Of a stretch of 64,000 nucleotides of DNA, positions 43,823 through 54,231 are shown in pieces; positions within the stretch are counted from its first letter, which is position 1, and each line of letters opens with the position of its first letter. The stretch is taken from NCBI GenBank assembly GCA_023078685.1, contig JALGAS010000006.1, forward strand, positions 682,001-746,000. Reading direction: 5' to 3'. Under the pieces are notes generated by a model. It was given only the letters and a program-made list of their open reading frames with translations, had not been told where the DNA came from and searched no databases. The DNA is from Neopestalotiopsis rosae. Its lineage: Eukaryota > Ascomycota > Sordariomycetes > Amphisphaeriales > Sporocadaceae. The position numbers and the translations under genes were made by a program.

Positions 43823-44872
43823 TCACTCTTCCGCATCAAACGGCGGTCCCAAAGGGCCGCCCCAGTCATAATCCTCCCCAGGCTCAGCACGAGTCCACTC
43901 GCCATGCTCTTGGAGCGCCCCTCCCATGGTCATTTCCAGCCCTTCCACATTCCATGTCTCCTGAGGGGTCATACGAGTGTGCCTGATCACGCGGCCCATC
44001 TCGTCGAACCAGACTGCCAGGACCTTTGCCGACTTGGGGTCTTCTGTAGTAGCGCGCAACGTTTCCTCGTCCACCACCAGAACCATGCCGACCTTGGCCT
44101 TGTAATGATAGTCCGAGTATAGCTCTGCCCAGTACGTGCCGTCCTCCTCCGGATCACCACCTTGGTCTTCTACTTCCTGGACATCCTCCCGCTCCGCCTC
44201 AATGCAGCCTTCCAGAGCCTTCCGCTTCCTGGCCTCGTAGTCATCTGGTGAACGCCTCTCGGGTTCAAGGATCTGTGGCACACGGGTAAAGATGCGCCGC
44301 CAGCCATCACCGCCGCCGTAGTTGTAGCGAGCTGGATCTTGGAAGACGTACAGCTCCGTCTCATCCGGCCTCGCACCCATGAACGCTGCGAAGGCAGCAT
44401 CGGTACCGGCATCGTAGCATGTACGCAGCCAGATCATATCAACATTTTGACGTTCGGCCGGCGTACGAAGCCGACCAAGCAGATCCTGGTCTGCCTGGGG
44501 AAGGTCCGTGGGCCTCATCAGACCTTGATCCTTTGCGCGCTGTGTGTAGACCTAGAAGACAACATCACCGAGACTGCGGTCAGCCTGGTTTCCCCAAATG
44601 AAGGAAGTGGAGTTTTGTCGCAAATTGCTCAATCCTCCTAGGTCTGGCACGTTTTGAGTTACCTACATAGCGGAGAGAAAATGGTAGCTCGATGAAGGAC
44701 GAAAATATCTGCAGCAGCTGCTCATCTTCAGATAGTGTGGATGACGCGTCCCATTTCTCCTATAAGCATAGCTGTCAGCTTTGTTCAATGGAACCCCTGG
44801 TGACAGGAACAATTAGAGAACTCTTACCAATAGGAATAAATCCGCGCCGCAGACTCGCATATTGGCGCTCAT
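43823..44872 (-). CDS. Uncharacterised protein in the chitinase/LysM locus
   Basis: Three exons (44872-44828, 44759-44667, 44551-43823) give 288 residues. Both introns have good signals (gtaaga...cttatag; gtaggt...cttctag) and keep phase. The start MSANMRVCGADLFLL is weakly hydrophobic and short, not a clear signal peptide. The body is rich in Asp/Glu and Trp, with landmarks DMIWLRTCYDAGTDAAF, LYVFQDPARYNYGGGDGW and KVLAVWFDEMGRVIRHTRMT, ending in an acidic tail with DWGGPLGPPFDAEE. No domain is recognised. Its position between the chitinase and the LysM gene suggests co-regulation or an accessory role such as immunity or processing, but only position supports this. Confidence 0.7.
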
Positions 44873-45744
44873 TTTGTGATAGAGAATCGGGATGAGGAAG
44901 ACAACCGCAACCACCGCTCGGCGGGACCAGCTGGACTTAAATCTCTGGGGGCCAGGAAGCAACGTGGCTAGCGGCCGGCGACTGTTCCTCTGAACAGAGT
45001 ACCTGCATTAGCGGTTTGGTTCTCGGTTAGTGGTGTCCCCATGGATCAACCAGGGGCCCACACGATAGCACTTTGGACCCTTGCCAAGGATCAGCCCAAG
45101 ATGCCATATGCGGACTTCGTCTACCTGACCCTTCGGCGTGTAGTGCTCGCCGAGAGGATTTATGATGGGTGTGAGTAGGTAAAGCTAGTTGTTCAATACC
45201 TCCGGCACCAAACGTCCTCGAGGATTGCGATTGGCCATTGATCGACTATTGGCCTCCGCGCATCGGGCGCCAAGGTCGTATAGAGAACAAAATCCGCTAT
45301 AGGCCGTTGTCAGCATCTGGGTCGTTTTGCAAGCCCACCCATTAGTCTTGCTCTACCCCAGCAACGCTTACACGGTGCGCTTTACTACGGAGCCAAAGTT
45401 GGCCAATATCTGAATAGTATACCTACTTACGCTATGGGATATCGATATACCAAGGTCTGTAGGCAATTGAGGCGCGCACGGAATGCATTCTAGCAGTTCC
45501 GGGTAACGGAAGGATTCAAACAGGATTGACATCAGATTATGCCTCACCTTGCTGTGCTACTCTCTGCATCCTAGTTCACTGCACACTCGTGGAAGCTCAA
45601 GCAGAGTAGGAAGTAAATGCTCAAGAACGGGTTGCCCGCCATTCTCTTCGTCCATGGTACTGGTGCGTGTTCCCATCGTCCTGGTGCTGCCAAAGAAACT
45701 TACCACTATTATCGGTTTTGGCACCGTCGCCATAGATTATCATC
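44873..45744. other. Divergent promoter region in the chitinase/LysM locus
   Basis: About 0.87 kb between the leftward uncharacterised gene and the rightward LysM gene, likely carrying both promoters. No RNA gene or repeat seen. Confidence 0.5.
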
Positions 45745-48480
45745 ATGAAGCATTACTCGGGCTGCTCTTCCCTACTCTGGGGGCAGCCGGTAAGAATGCT
45801 TCTGCCCCTCTTTCTACTATCTCGACACGCTCTTTGCATTCAAATTTTCAATTCGACCACCATTCCTTCTTCTGTTTCAGATGCCTGCGCATCTGCCTTG
45901 ACCCAAGACATTACCGGCTGTTCACAACTACCCTCAGTGGTCTACATTGCCAATCAGAGGTATATTGACAGCTCTACCTTGGGGTCATTGTGCTCGTCGT
46001 CCTGCTTCAGTTCGCTTTCGTCCTATCATTCTACTGTAGACGCCGAATGCGGCAACACTGCTTATGAGTTCGCTGGAAATATTTCACAAACCATTCCTTC
46101 AGTCGTGGATCCCTTAGTGGTAAGAACGACCCTGATATCCCACTGATTGCGTGCGCGACCTATCCATGAATGATAGATCCTATATCCATGGCTTCTTGCT
46201 AATATTCCAGATAGTGGGCCTACAATGTGTCTTGTCTTGAAAGCGGCGGCAACTACTGCATCCCCGAAATTTTGAACTCTACGAGCGGGCTGAGCGTATG
46301 CTCGGATTGCTTCTTGCAGTATGAAGCTGCCATGCTGGAGTCCACATATGGAGAAACTCGTATTGATGAAGACTCCTTTTCTTCTCTTCTGTCTTCCTGT
46401 GGCGTTCCTGCCTCGAGTTATCCTTACACAGTTCCATCAACTGTCACTGCGACATCGACAGCAACACTGACGTCGGGCGCCAGCGTGACATCTGCCACAG
46501 CGGCTGCTGCAACGTGTACCGGAAGCGACTATACAGTACAATCCGGAGACTCTTGTCAGTCAATTGCTATGGCCTATGGGATTGCAACGGACAATTTCAT
46601 TACTGACAATGATTTGGACTACAATTGCACTACTCTCATTTTGGGCGACACCGTTTGCTTGGGGGACAGCTGCGATCTTTACCAAGTCCAAACCAATGAC
46701 ACATGCACATCGATACTTGCCGGTCAGACATACAACCTTGTCCAATTGACTTCTTGGAATCCGTGGGTTCTCCAGTTTCGCTTCCACATTGATTGGCCCC
46801 TCCTGCCGAGCCATCATGAAACACCTTGATCGGCTCTCTGACTGACTATTGATCTCATAGTACAATCCATTCCACGTGCGACAATCTTGACACCATGATC
46901 GGTAGATATATTTGTATATCGTAAGTAATTTCTCGCGTGGTATCAGACATCCATAGTTACTGACAACGCGCGATATAGACCGCCAGGGTCATCATGGGAT
47001 GTGACTGTATCAAATACAACCACTTCTGCGAACTGGAACGTGTAGGTGTAGTAGTCTGAAACCTCGGATACCAAAGATATTGCTGAATATTGACCGACAC
47101 GTCGCAGGACTTTTGTGCTTCCGACTACGCAGTTCACTACTCTCCCACTTCAGACAGCTGCGCCTAATTACACGACTACTTATTCTGCACCCACCACGTC
47201 AATGAACGTTAGCACAACGTCTGTTTCCTTCGAGCCTGATTCGGTCACAGCAGTAAGTCCTTCACTCATCCATTACTGTCCATCACATCGAAGAGGTTAG
47301 CGGAACTGATTTCCTGGATTTAGTACGCATCCTTGGTAGCGTACTGCCCAATCACCTCCAACGACACCCTATCGGGTTGGACCATCTCTGAGCTGCCAGA
47401 TGATTGTGAAGAGGCTCTTGAAGAGTATTGCGCTCCGGCGCTTGATGCCACTGTGCCCCCAAGTACTTCGTTCCCCGTCACTTGCAGTCCTAGCTACTGG
47501 GACAGTCTTGCCTCTGCTTCTAGCACCTCGGGCTCTGTCGGCACGACCACAGCCTCATTGCCTACGCAGACGGGCATTGTTCAAGACTGTGATGCATTTT
47601 ATGTCGTTCAGAATAACGATACTTGCTCCGGTATCGTGGACAGTTTTGGCAATTTCACGCTCTCACAGTTCTATGCGTAAGTTGTTCACTATCTCCGGTA
47701 CCGAGGAATGTAGTCTGACCTGTGCTGACTATATCAGCTGGAACCCGGCCGTCGGTTCCGAGTGCAAGTCTCTCATCCCGGACTATGACGTCTGTATCGG
47801 CGTCTCAGGCTCGTCGGGCTCGTCCGTGACTTCAGGCACCTCGGGTCCCACATCGACGACAACCAGTACGCCCAGTCCCATCATGCCTGGTACTGACCCA
47901 AGCTGCACAAGTTACTATTACGTAGAGCCGAACGACTCGTGCTCTGACATTGAGCAAGAGTATGACATAACGGCCGACGAGGTGAGACTTTCCCTTATAG
48001 GTACTGATTACCACGTTGGAATGCTAATAAGTGCTTCTCGCCCTATCCCTAGTTCAACGCTTGGAACCCTTCGGTCGGTTCCGACTGCTCAAGCCTTTGG
48101 GCCAGTGAATACATCTGTATCGGTGCTCCTCAAACGACCAGCGTCGCCACGCCGTCGACCACAACGACGGCGACAGCGATATCCACGGTGCCTTCGCCGC
48201 TGGAGCCAAGCACTTGGTCGAACTGTACTTCCTACTACTATGTCGTTGCTGGAGACGGCTGTTATGACATTGAACAGAAGTATGGTATCACAGCTGATGA
48301 AGTACGTCTCCCAGAAATTTCGGTCGTGAATACATGGCTCTCCTCGTACTCTACTCTTCCTAGAAACTGGGCTTCGGGTTGCTTACACGAACATAACAGT
48401 TTGATAAGTGGAACCCTTACGTTGGAGCGGATTGTGCAGGTTTATGGTCAGACGTTTACGTCTGTGTAGCAGGCCCATGA
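45745..48480 (+). CDS. Secreted protein with five LysM domains
   Basis: Nine exons (45745-46119, 46215-46762, 46861-46920, 46979-47041, 47108-47252, 47324-47676, 47738-47981, 48053-48301, 48400-48480) sum to 706 codons. A hydrophobic segment MLLPLFLLSRHALC (its Met lies 17 codons in, and may be the true start) is the signal peptide. Five LysM domains of about 45 residues follow, each with YxVxxxDxC near the start and WNP or equivalent in the second half: SDYTVQSGDSCQSI, LYQVQTNDTC, FYVVQNNDTC, YYYVEPNDSC and YYYVVAGDGC. Ser/Thr-rich linkers join the last three. LysM domains bind chitin or its fragments; fungal LysM proteins can shield hyphae or sequester chitin oligomers. Genes like this commonly accompany subgroup C chitinases, as here. 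Confidence 0.9.
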
Positions 48481-49187
48481 TTCAATGGAGACACGCGTCA
48501 AATCGTGAGATCATGGCGAAATAGTAGTGCTTACACGTGTCAATCATAATGGGATATCAAAAACTCGAAGTTGTATTATCGTATTACACATCTCATTAGC
48601 ATGATTCACCTCTGTTATATTACGTCCTCTATATTTTTGTGGTCCGTTGGAACTGTATGTATCCGATATTCGGAGCCTTTATCCACCAGCAGTAGTGTGG
48701 TCGCATGACATGACTACGGACGACGAATCGATAATTCCAGGGCAAAAGCAAGTTTTTCCATACCTTTGCTCAGGCAACAGCACACATAACACAAAAGTAA
48801 GGATGTATCAAGTCACGGAGTAAGATGCGTTAGAGCGGTAAGATCCACAGGTAGGAATATTGAAATAGATTTGCTCAAGTTTATGGAACCAATACATATT
48901 GTCAACAATTCTCTATGACTGATGCCTCGCTTAGACCTGACGAGACACCGTCCTTGGATAGCACATTAGCCACATCGCCATTCCAAGTAATGCCTCCAAT
49001 GTCACGATATGCTGGAGAGGCAGATTGTACCGTCCGGCGAAGTCGTACTAAAGGCTGATATACCGTACCACTGGTGACCCTAGATGTGCCTGACAGTAGT
49101 TACGAGTTGATTCGAGAAGAGGGTACCACACGTGCCGTATCTATAAATGCCGTATCTACTTAATTTATGCATTCTGTGGGAGATTTC
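48481..49187. other. Convergent intergenic region
   Basis: No gene recognised; AT-rich with short frames only. Confidence 0.5.
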
Positions 49188-50786
49188 TCATTCGTAGTAT
49201 GGATGGTCATGACTCATCGCTTGGTCATCTCGTACAACTCGGAAGCTCACAGGAGTTGCGCCAACAAACACAATTTCCATGTCCAAATTCTCCCAGTCAG
49301 GATTCCGCTGTACTTGGATTAGATTCAGCCAGTCTGCTCTATTGAAGATGGGCCTGACTCACCTTTTTGATCATGAACACGATTAATTTATGCTTTGCTC
49401 GTATAAAACTTGCCACACCTATCACGAATGGAATCAATTGACCGGTCGATTCAATTGTATGAACGCCAGAGATTTTGTTCCATCGGATAGTGAGCTCCAC
49501 ACTCAATATAAACCATATACTTGCACCTACCACCCAGGTGTGCCAGAGACCCGTCAAGACTTTCCATCCTGTAGTGGTCCTAGTCAATATCAGTAAACCG
49601 TTCAATAGACTGCTGGTCTGCTTAAGACTGACTCATTCTTCAGCGCCTTTCTGTTGACCACAACTTGATGAGTTTTCCCAAGCCTAGCACCACTTGAAAA
49701 TAGCGCGTAAAGAGAAAATACCTGACCAGGTCGATAAGAATTGCTTGGGTCGGCTATGGATTCCATATTCTCCAGAAGAGAGTCGAAAAAGACGAGCATG
49801 TAATATAGTATAGGCGATCCTATCGAGATTACCAGCGGTATAATATAGCGCAAATCGTTGTCGCCTGGGTTGATCAAGTTTCGCAAAATTTTTCGCAGTC
49901 GTTGTGTTCTGGTGAAAAGGAGACTCAATTCCGCCGGCATGGCCCACAATATCATGTCACCGATTGCGAGAGCTTCAAGATGTAGCAGGAATCGGCTAAA
50001 GGTCGAAACAGTCAGGGATGCAAGAAACCCAAACACTACCGCGATCGCAACTGCGACGACCTGCAAAAAGATCAGACGGGAGCCGTTGAACTCCAATCTT
50101 GTAAACATGAAAATGAAGCCGTTGCCTCTGCATAGATCATTTGCAGGAAGCGGTGGGTCTACAGTTTTGAATACCAAAATCGCATTCGTAATAGCAACTG
50201 TTGTCGCGATCGAAACCCTCCAAAAGACCCCAATCCAGGAAAGTGTGCCTTCCTTGAGGGTATTGAGTTCACTTAGACGCAGAGTGACGGGTTGACCCCT
50301 CAGTGACCGCATAGAGTCGATGAAAAAGCGCTGTAAGCCAATTGACGTCTCGGTTTCTGTGTTGAAAAGTTTGAAGGATGTTAGCAACCCCGGGTGTGGC
50401 AATTCGTTCCGTTTTTGAGTAAACAAGGACAAAATCGTTGATGTGATCTTCCGGGCCCGGTGGGGCTGCAGAAGCTGGAGACGCAATCCAAAGACGCTGA
50501 GAAGGGTGAGCAAATAGCCAAAGCAAATCTGCAGCATCAGATATGCTTCAATGTTGTTTATTGACTGATTGCCGATTGCCTGCAGTAAAGCCACCATGAT
50601 CGCAAAAATGAATAGTGCGTTCGCGGTATGCGTCTCCGCTGAGGTTTCGGGATCAACCGTAATGCAAATCCAGGTGGAATACCACTGCAGATATACACCG
50701 ATTCGAATACCGAGACCATAAAGATCTGAATTGCCTTCAAAGCCCGGACAGCCGGTACTTGGATCTGTACTCGATAGTTCTGACAT
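49188..50786 (-). CDS. Polytopic membrane protein of unknown function
   Basis: Three exons (50786-49633, 49579-49363, 49307-49188) give 496 residues. The ATG at 50786 (MSELSSTDPSTG) is the first Met; the frame upstream to 50879 starts only with a TTG. The N-terminus YGLGIRIGVYLQWYSTWI is a hallmark of a family of fungal membrane proteins without assigned function. About seven to eight helices are visible, for example ALFIFAIMVALLQAI, LQICFGYLLTLLSVFG, FLQVVAVAIAVVFGFLASL and YIIPLVISIGSPILYYML. The last exon ends in a hydrophilic tail. No transport motif is seen. Confidence 0.75.
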
Positions 50787-51545
50787 TTGCGCGTCTTCGG
50801 GTTTCGCGATCGAAATTGGGAATTGGAAGAAAGAGGTAAGAAAGGTGATAAGGCTGTAATTCAACAAAATACGAAGCAAAGAGGTTCACTTCATGCACTC
50901 TCTGCGGGGCGGGGTTACTCTGTGCTGTCTTTCAGGTTGTCAGCCGCACGAAGAGGCACTTCCAGGAGTGGCGTATGACGCAAATATTTGTGCTGGGAGA
51001 CTTGACCATATATATCTCATCTATGTAGCACTTTTCTCCTTGCCACATATCCACTACGGACCTACTGACTTGTGGTAATGGACAAGATGATGTTGCAGGG
51101 TTTCGACTCACTGCTGCAGCTGCTAAATTGACAGTACTGGCGGGGAGGTACTTGGGCGCGTGCCACATTAGAATATTCAGGTCATGGATTGAAGACTTAT
51201 GCTCACTAAACATTGGCATCGAAGAGAAAGTTCTTCTAAACCAGCTGAACTGAGACACAGATGCGGAAATCTGAATTGGTGCTCAACGCTCTTCTGCATC
51301 CGCCGCTTTTCGAGCTACGCTCTAGAGATAGGATCGCCGCACGGGATTCCACGGCGCAAATGCAGGCCCGGGGCCAAGGTTTTACGCTAACACCGCCGGG
51401 GAATCAAGATTTGAAAACGTCTTGCTTTGCCATAAGGCATAAATCGACAGGGAATTTATATCTCAAAACTGTGTAGAACGAATAATTCAGGAAGTTCATT
51501 TGTCTGATACCACATAGGATGTGATAAGAAAACCTTCTTCATACA
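50787..51545. other. Intergenic region before tRNA-Gly
   Basis: No gene recognised in these 0.76 kb; the frames are short and mutually overlapping. Confidence 0.5.
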
Positions 51546-51616
51546 GCACTAGTGGTTTAGTGGTAAAATCCATCGTTGCCATCGATGGGCCCCGCGTTCG
51601 ATTCGCGGCTAGTGCA
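51546..51616 (+). tRNA. tRNA-Gly (anticodon GCC)
   Basis: A 71-nt cloverleaf. The acceptor stem GCACTAG/CTAGTGC is a perfect 7 bp and is followed by A. The anticodon stem CATCG/CGATG is perfect, with loop TTGCCAT and GCC at 51578-51580. The T stem CCGCG/CGCGG encloses TTCGATT. No intron. Box A (TGGTTTAGTGG) and box B (GTTCGATTC) are present. Confidence 0.97.
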
Positions 51617-51626
51617 AGATTCCTCC

Positions 51627-51650
51627 TTTTGATGGGAGATCCAATTTTTT
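51627..51650 (+). terminator. RNA polymerase III terminator
   Basis: TTTT at 51627-51630 and T6 at 51645-51650 directly follow tRNA-Gly and would end its transcript. Confidence 0.6.
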
Positions 51651-52016
51651 GTGCTCTCTTCTCAAGCACTATCAACCTTCCTAATGTCGGTGTTTCCTAC
51701 TTGTTTCCTTTCCATCATTTTTATTTACTAGCTTGTACGAACAGCTTTCGAGAAACCCTATTCAAGTGTCCCAACCACTAATATTTCTATCGTTCTGCAT
51801 TGTGTGGTGGGGCCTTAGGAATTGGGACAGTGAGCTGGTCTAATTGTAGGTAGAAGTTTATGGTCCACCAAGATGTCCATACCGCAGATGTGTATTCGTG
51901 ATGGGTCTTGTAAGCTGATCTTGGAGATATCGGAAGGAAAAACTAAGTACCACAAGTTCTTGATGGACGAGACTGCTTCGTGGAATTTGTGATATTTGTG
52001 ATTGTTGGTACATTTA
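51651..52016. other. Intergenic region
   Basis: 3' flank of the leftward hydrolase gene; nothing recognised. Confidence 0.5.
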
Positions 52017-54231
52017 TTATGTAACTGGTTCCAGTCTGATGCCTCCAAACGAGAACCCGCCAACCCATTTTGGAACAAAGTCCTTCGATATCAAGAAGAA
52101 TGCCTCGCCATCGGCACCAACCTCTACATTCGGTCCCTGTACCTCACGCCAGCCAATATTTTTCAACGTGTTCCATAACCCGTGGGAGACTAGTGACTCG
52201 CCATATCCTTCACGCAGCAATGCTGGAGGTATGCGTCGATGCTTGTCCACGTTGACATCTTGCACAAGAAAGTTCTTTGGGTCTCGTGCTTGTCCGACGC
52301 TACAACGCAGATCCCAAGGCTGGAAGGATCGACAATCTTGTACCCACGAGTCTTGGGTGTCTGTTTCTGGCGCAAAGTATCTCTGGTACATTGTGTTTGC
52401 TGAGGGGCTGTATTCGTGTCCAGGCTGCGATCCAGAATGTGACGACGCTGTGATCTCGCCATCGAAGAACCAGAAGATCCACACAGACTGGTAAGAGCCA
52501 GGGACAATCCATTTTGCGTGGCCTCTAATTTGCAAGTTCGCTACCCTGCGTAGAGTGATGATCTCATTGCTGACTGGCCTGATTGAGTTGTCGCGCCTCA
52601 TATATGGGTCAATTTGGACGCCTCGCGGATAGCCGTCATTGGCTATTGTCTCCCTGTACCAAAATGAACGCCCTGGAAACTCTCGATCCAAGTCTTTTTC
52701 GTGTAATGCTCGGAAATTGTCAACACCAATGACCTCGACGACACGGACGGTATTGCTTGTATCGGCGACATGCTGGCTCCAACGAGCTTTCCGTAGCTTC
52801 TCAGCTTCGTTTTTGGGATTGCGAGACACCAATGATCGTTGAGCCAGCCCTTTAAGGTATTGCAAGACAACATCATAGTCCGAATCATGCGGCTCAAATT
52901 TAACTAATTCAGAGTGCGTACGATTGACAGCACAATGATATTCACGGCCACTCTCCCACGGTCGAGAACTTGTAGCGGATGACGGATTCACCATCACTGC
53001 AGTAGGACCTGTCATCGACCATTTTCCAGTTAAGTCCTGTCGAACATCAGTAGGTGCGACGTAGGAGGCTAATGCATATACTTGCCTTTCGCGGTGTTGG
53101 CGACTTGACAGTTTCATAGAAGCAGATAATTTCAGATTCACCTTTTTCGCCTAATGCAGCATGAAAATCTCGTTCATGGAGAAGGAGACTCTGCGAATTG
53201 AGAGCGCTAAAAGAGTCGATAAGAGAGCGATTTGGGCCGTCCCCAGCCAACGGAATAAAGGAGCTGACGTCCATGCCAAGATGTGGAACGCCAAAGAAAA
53301 GAATACCATATACGGCGCGTAACAGCCTCCTTTCATCCTCTTTCTGGGACTTTGATAGTTGTATGAGCGCCTGTCATATATGTCAGAGTTATAGAGACCA
53401 AGCGAACACATTCATTGCCCTCACGTGTTTGATAATCATCCCCCCTAAGCTATGACCAATCAAAATAATCGGTCTGGCCGGGTTATGCGCAAGTGTGAGG
53501 AGACTCATACGAAAAGCAGTTGCCAAGTCTTCTGTCTCCTGAAAGCTTTCGCTCCCCGCGATTGATGAGTTGTAGCCGTATACCATTACTCGTGCCATGG
53601 GGCATTTATCACCAGATATGTGGAGATCGGCTGGTAAAGCATCTCGTAACCACATGTGATCACTATTCTTGTGCTTAAATGAGCCGAAAGCATGGCCTCC
53701 AAGACCGGATACGGCAAGGATGCTTGAGATGTCAGCGTGAATTGTCGATTCGGTACGGCTCACTTACTCAATCCTATGATTCTCCACTGGCGGGGTGGAG
53801 AGGACAGTCACCCCAAGGAAATCGTTATCTAGGGTAAGATGTCGACCTTGAGAGGCATGTCGTACAAGTGGATTGTTGATTGATATCTGCACATGGGAAT
53901 TGATACGAGTTCCCGGGCGCGGAAGCGTAAAGTTCCCAAATATGACCGTCCCAGTCTTGTTGCGGTCATGTACCTCTGGAGAGAGGGACTTGACCCGCGG
54001 GGACGCCAACTCATCGTGGTCTCTCAGAAAATCCTGCAAATCGTTTATGGTCCATTCTAAAGGTACTCCACGAACTCGGAATGTCAGATTACGCTTTGAC
54101 TGTGGCTCATTGATCGGTGAATGGCGCAGCGGTCGCGACGTTATTTTTTGGTTCAATAAAAGATATAGTAGAGTCGTGCAAAGGATGATGATAAGCGAAA
54201 TATACAGGCCGTCCGTGCCGAGTAGCCCCAT
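52017..54231 (-). CDS. Alpha/beta-hydrolase (SesB/SERAC1-like) fused to an unknown C-terminal domain
   Basis: Four exons (54231-53768, 53722-53425, 53370-53086, 53036-52017) give 688 residues. ATG 54231 (MGLLGTDGLYISLIIIL) begins an N-terminal membrane helix. After about 120 residues of linker comes the hydrolase core: LAVSGLGGHAFGSF, then MVYGYNSSIAG, PIILIGHSLGGMIIKH with the nucleophile Ser, and FFGVPHLGMD. It continues to CAVNRTHSELVKF, the usual end of this module and possible site of the catalytic His. In fungi this domain is often the N-terminal part of NLR-like proteins, followed by NACHT/NB-ARC and repeats. Here it is followed instead by about 310 residues of unknown type, with many Arg/Trp/Phe (FWYRETIANDGYPRG; WIVPGSYQSVWIFWFFDG) and no P-loop. 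Intron 3 uses a GC donor (AAG|GCAAGT). Confidence 0.85.
53037..53085 (-). other. GC-AG intron in the hydrolase fusion gene
   Basis: On the minus strand the exon ends CGAAAG, followed by GCAAGT, and the 49-nt intron ends GACAG. The flanking exons are in phase only if this GC donor is used. AG|GCAAGT is the usual context of GC donors. Confidence 0.75.
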
